Of a stretch of 8,375 nt of DNA, positions 5,832 through 8,375 are shown piece by piece (within the stretch, counting starts at the first letter, position 1; each line of letters starts with the position of its first letter). The stretch comes from Sedimentisphaerales bacterium (lineage in GTDB: Bacteria; Planctomycetota; Phycisphaerae; Sedimentisphaerales; Anaerobacaceae), in contig DAOVMB010000082.1 in assembly GCA_030630905.1 (NCBI GenBank), forward strand, positions 1 through 8,375. Direction: 5' to 3'. A model generated the notes under the pieces. It saw only the letters and a list, made by a program, of their open reading frames with translations, ran no database searches and was not told where the DNA came from. Made by a program: the position numbers and the translations under genes.

Positions 5832-7040
5832 CTAATCCCACGGCAGTTCTTTCACATCAGGCTTAACTGCATAAGCGGGCCGGGGATGCTCGGCGTTGAA
5901 AACGTACATATCCTCCTGTTTTTCAATAACGACAAAGCTCTCATCGAGTGAGCCGTCCGGCCCGGTGACTTTGTCGAGCGAAAGCTTCAAGTGTTTTGCC
6001 AAAAACTTATAGGCACCGAGACGCTTGGAAAGACCATAATCATGTCCCTCATCTGGAAGGTGCAGATTCTCCACGTTTGCTTCAGCACCGTAGAGGCGAT
6101 AGATGTTTTTTACATAAGGATACTCGACATTTGGCGTGTTTTTAGTCCAGTCGCCGCCACAGGAGATAAGAAGTTGCGGCCGAGGAGCGGCAAGTGCAGC
6201 GATTTCGACATTGCTGGTTTCATGTTTGTCGCTTTTGTGGATTGGCATTCCGCTCTCGCAGTTGCAGCCGCCGAAGAAGTGGGCTGAAACCATTACTGCA
6301 GGCACTGAGACAACAATACGGTCATCGACGGCGGTCAGCATAAACGATTGTGTTCCTCCGCCGGAACAGCCGGTAATGCCGATACGTTTCGAATCAATGT
6401 CACCCAGTGAAAGGAGAAAGTCCACCGCACGGATTGAATTCCAAAGCTGGAGTTTGAGAACCTTCGGCCGTTTATGGCTCCAGCCTGCACTTTTCCAGTC
6501 ACCCCATCCAACCATATCATACGAAAAAACCACAGCCCCCATTCGCGCCAACGTTGCGCAGCGTTTTTGCTGGTCAACTCGAAAACGACCATAGCTCTCA
6601 GGTCTGCTGGCATGGCCATGCGGACAAAGTACCGCGGCGAACGGCTTCTTGCCTTTCCGCGGACGATACAGGCTGCCAGTAACAAAGACACCGGGTAAAG
6701 ACTCAAAAGCAGCGTTTTCCACAGTGTAACCTTTGTATTTGCGTTTGCTGTGAATTATTGGCTTGAGCGCGCACTTCTCGGGCAAGGGAGAAAGTTCGGC
6801 CCCATGAAAGATACTCTCACGAATCCGCCCGGCCCGGGCTTTCCATTGCTCCAGGTTGGAATAGCTTTGGGCAAACATGGCAAGCTGCTCTTTCGCCTCC
6901 TCCTCGCTTTGATAATTACCCTGGCAGAGTTGGGGTTTCTTTTGCTCGGCGCTTTGTGCCGGGATTAGTGACAATCCAAGCACGAGCAACGACACGCTGA
7001 TGACTACTGTCTTGTAGATACCACTTAATCGAATTTGCAT
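5832..7040 (-). CDS. Secreted alpha/beta hydrolase, acetylxylan-esterase-like
   Basis: A 402-residue protein with a Sec signal peptide: basic start, hydrophobic TVVISVSLLVLGLSLIPA, probable cleavage after AQSA at residue 31. The mature part is an alpha/beta hydrolase: AAVLCPHGH (135-143, oxyanion region), VVFSYDMVGWGDW (170-182), the nucleophile elbow GITGCSGGGTQ with Ser226, LLISCGGDW with Asp297 and DEGHDYG with His333, so the full catalytic triad is present. The segment HFFGGCNCESGMPIH (254-268) is a feature I associate with planctomycete hydrolases annotated as acetylxylan esterase or Abhydrolase_7. The likely role is deacylation of a polysaccharide or other extracellular ester; the substrate is inferred. 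The start is firm: a perfect AGGAGGTC precedes the ATG. It lies downstream of the heparinase-like gene on the same strand, across a gap of about 220 bp holding a repeat. Confidence 0.87.
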   Translation of the reverse strand: MQIRLSGIYKTVVISVSLLVLGLSLIPAQSAEQKKPQLCQGNYQSEEEAKEQLAMFAQSYSNLEQWKARAGRIRESIFHGAELSPLPEKCALKPIIHSKRKYKGYTVENAAFESLPGVFVTGSLYRPRKGKKPFAAVLCPHGHASRPESYGRFRVDQQKRCATLARMGAVVFSYDMVGWGDWKSAGWSHKRPKVLKLQLWNSIRAVDFLLSLGDIDSKRIGITGCSGGGTQSFMLTAVDDRIVVSVPAVMVSAHFFGGCNCESGMPIHKSDKHETSNVEIAALAAPRPQLLISCGGDWTKNTPNVEYPYVKNIYRLYGAEANVENLHLPDEGHDYGLSKRLGAYKFLAKHLKLSLDKVTGPDGSLDESFVVIEKQEDMYVFNAEHPRPAYAVKPDVKELPWD

Positions 7041-7044
7041 TTTT

Positions 7045-7052
7045 GACCTCCT
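7045..7052 (-). promoter_or_regulatory. Strong ribosome binding site of the hydrolase gene
   Basis: Read on the minus strand, AGGAGGTC lies 4 nt before the ATG (7040-7038). It is the strongest Shine-Dalgarno sequence in the window and fixes that start. Confidence 0.85.
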
Positions 7053-7063
7053 GATATGACAAC

Positions 7064-7069
7064 ATTATA
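7064..7069 (-). promoter_or_regulatory. Candidate -10 box upstream of the hydrolase gene
   Basis: A perfect TATAAT on the minus strand is placed so that transcription would begin near 7057, giving a very short leader that still contains the AGGAGGTC. No convincing TTGACA-like -35 is seen 16-18 nt upstream, so this is only a candidate from position and consensus. If real, the hydrolase has its own promoter separate from the heparinase-like gene. Confidence 0.35.
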
Positions 7070-7122
7070 TTCAACCTGACTGACTTTTGCATAAGTATGG
7101 TTTTGATAAGAACATATGTAAC

Positions 7123-7215
7123 TTGTCATTCTGAGCGCAGCGAAGAATCTCACACCTGCAGCTTGGCGTAAATCCTGTTCTAAGGCCAGATGCTTCACTT
7201 CGTTCAGCATGACAA
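7123..7215. repeat. 93-bp MITE-like element with 28-bp terminal inverted repeats
   Basis: The left end, TTGTCATTCTGAGCGCAGCG continuing to AAGAATCT (7123-7150), and the reverse complement of the right end (7188-7215) agree at 23 of 28 positions. The element fills most of the gap between the two minus-strand genes. Its translation on the minus strand gives the peptide pattern MLNEVKHL...FFAALRMT, which recurs in spurious ORFs of many bacterial genomes; the 61-codon frame across it (7025-7210) is therefore not called as a gene. It may form a hairpin in the transcript and act as a terminator or processing site. Confidence 0.85.
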
Positions 7216-7262
7216 TTTAAAACCCAGTCAAGTTGAGTTTATACTTATTTGATTTACGGGGC

Positions 7263-8375
7263 TTACCACTCTGCTAACGGTCGTAATCCGGTAGAACTCA
7301 CGAAACGGTTTTTCTTCCATACAGGCGACAGTAGAATAGCCACTCGTACATTATCTTTCGCATCGTCCAGGCGCAATGTAAGACGTTTTACGCCTTTATT
7401 GGTCTTCTGAGGCGGCTTCTGCTCGGCGGACTCGACCGTAAACGGAGCGTGATAGGGTGACAGGACCCGTGCGACAAGTTCTTTGCCGTCAATGGTAAGT
7501 CTTGCAATCCATTCTTCTTCCAGCGAGATTTCCGCGTCGGTTGTCATCGCCCAGACAAGCTCGCATGGCTTATCGATTTCAAACTCATCCTGCACGAGCA
7601 CCGCCTTTCTGCCATCCAGCATAGCGATACCTCGCGTTACCTTCTTCGCAAAGTTTTCATAAGCGCTCGTCAGGTCTATCAGGGCAAACGCCGAGGACTT
7701 CTTTGACTCAAATTTAATGAACTTTGATGTCGCCATTGGATCCTGGTTTTCGCCGCCCAGCAGCGGGACGCTGTGACTTTTCGAATTCAAGCGGTAATAA
7801 CTCCATCGCCTGCCGCCTCTTTTCTTGTCCCAGTAGCCGGGAAGATTATAGTTGTCTGAACCAAGGTCGCGTACCCAGCGCACGCCCAGAGCATCCATCT
7901 CGAAGTTGCCCAGGTCCAGATGCCCGTGATTGACCTGGTTGTACCCGGCCTTGACGCCTACCCAAAGCGCCTTTGGATCATTCCACGCGCTGCGGAATAC
8001 GGCCACTTCCACAGGTCCGCGAAAATAACGGTCAAGGTCTCTTGCCGGGAGTTTCCTGCCCGGCTCGGGCATATACCATACCACATGTTGCGGACTTGCG
8101 CTGTGTTTTGCCAGCATCGCGCGTTCATCATGAGCATAGAAGGGATTGTCGTATGTACGTGCCAGCCAGAACAAACACGGCAGCGTTCTTCTGGAGCTTC
8201 TTTCTCCAACGTCGGCCAGGTTGAGATAAAGCCCGGTCGGCCCGGCCGTATAGATCGGGAAATCCCCCGCCTGGGCCAGCCCTTTGATTTTCAGCAGGCC
8301 GAAGTCGTTGCCCAAAGCGCTTTGCAGTGCCGCCAGTCCGTAGGCGGTATAATGCGTGGCATAACTCCAGTAGCC
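7263..8375 (-). CDS. Heparinase II/III-like protein, C-terminal part (5' end outside window)
   Basis: The frame runs in from the right edge and ends with TAA at 7265-7263; 370 residues are visible. A TTG at 8315 would be the first start within the window, but the codons before it (GYWSYATHYTAYGLAALQSA) are plainly part of the domain, so the protein continues beyond the window. This visible start resembles the end of the alpha-helical toroid of polysaccharide lyases of the heparinase II/III and alginate-lyase kind. The segment AGYNQVNHGHLDLGNFEMDALGVRW (visible residues about 143-167) is the hallmark start of the beta-sandwich domain with the conserved NHxHxD histidines. The rest is beta-rich. 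Such enzymes are usually exported and cleave uronic-acid polysaccharides by beta-elimination; whether this one is active and on what substrate cannot be judged, since the catalytic toroid is mostly missing. Confidence 0.88.
   Translation of the reverse strand, partial: GYWSYATHYTAYGLAALQSALGNDFGLLKIKGLAQAGDFPIYTAGPTGLYLNLADVGERSSRRTLPCLFWLARTYDNPFYAHDERAMLAKHSASPQHVVWYMPEPGRKLPARDLDRYFRGPVEVAVFRSAWNDPKALWVGVKAGYNQVNHGHLDLGNFEMDALGVRWVRDLGSDNYNLPGYWDKKRGGRRWSYYRLNSKSHSVPLLGGENQDPMATSKFIKFESKKSSAFALIDLTSAYENFAKKVTRGIAMLDGRKAVLVQDEFEIDKPCELVWAMTTDAEISLEEEWIARLTIDGKELVARVLSPYHAPFTVESAEQKPPQKTNKGVKRLTLRLDDAKDNVRVAILLSPVWKKNRFVSSTGLRPLAEW

Noticed and set aside
5770..5835. Bidirectional terminator between the convergent genes
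   Set aside because: Only 6 nt separate the two stop codons and I see no stable GC hairpin with a U-tract in the flanking coding ends.
5991..6968. Several plus-strand frames antisense to the hydrolase gene
   Set aside because: The minus-strand gene has signal peptide, catalytic triad and a perfect ribosome binding site; the plus frames have none of these.
7025..7210. 61-codon minus-strand frame upstream of the hydrolase gene
   Set aside because: It is read straight through the 93-bp inverted-repeat element and the leader of the hydrolase gene; the MLNEVKHL...FFAALRMT pattern is a typical repeat artefact.

Overview
The window carries two gene groups that converge head to head near position 5830. 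It looks like a bacterial chromosome of intermediate GC. The combination of a DeoC end, a DUF6504-like small protein, PabB/PabC, NIF3 and ScpB on one strand, with a heparinase II/III-type protein and a secreted esterase-like hydrolase on the other, plus abundant short palindromic repeats, suggests an environmental planctomycete-like bacterium (possibly Phycisphaerae-related). That taxonomic guess is inference from gene content and style only.

Region 1-4893, plus strand, is a tightly packed row. It starts with the 3' end of deoC (deoxyribose-phosphate aldolase), then a 105-residue DUF6504-like protein, pabB and pabC (chorismate to p-aminobenzoate for folate), a NIF3-family dinuclear-metal protein, scpB (chromosome condensation) and a 24-codon mini-ORF. 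Three junctions in a row (pabC/nif3, nif3/scpB, scpB/mini-ORF) are 4-nt ATGA stop/start overlaps, so translation is probably coupled along the row. A plus-strand metallophosphoesterase (conventional start 4941, stop 5825) follows. Its Tat-type twin-arginine export motif lies upstream of the first standard start codon, and the best-placed initiation site is a non-standard ATA at 4890.

Region 5832-8375, minus strand, holds a secreted alpha/beta hydrolase of the acetylxylan-esterase-like type and the C-terminal 370 residues of a heparinase II/III-like protein that runs off the right edge. They are separated by a gap of about 220 bp containing a 93-bp repeat with terminal inverted repeats. The pair suggests use of polysaccharides or uronic-acid glycans.

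The most distinctive theme is repeat DNA fused to gene ends. The pabB stop codon and last 22 codons lie inside a palindromic repeat of the IPAFAGMT/VIPAKAGIQ type. The longest reading of the pabB start runs into a fragment of another repeat. The first ~55 codons of scpB consist of a 14-bp tandem repeat followed by an imperfect inverted repeat. With the intergenic element at 7123-7215, that makes up to five repeat-derived stretches in 8.4 kb, three of them at ends of housekeeping genes. I see no CRISPR array, tRNA, rRNA, transposase or defence system.
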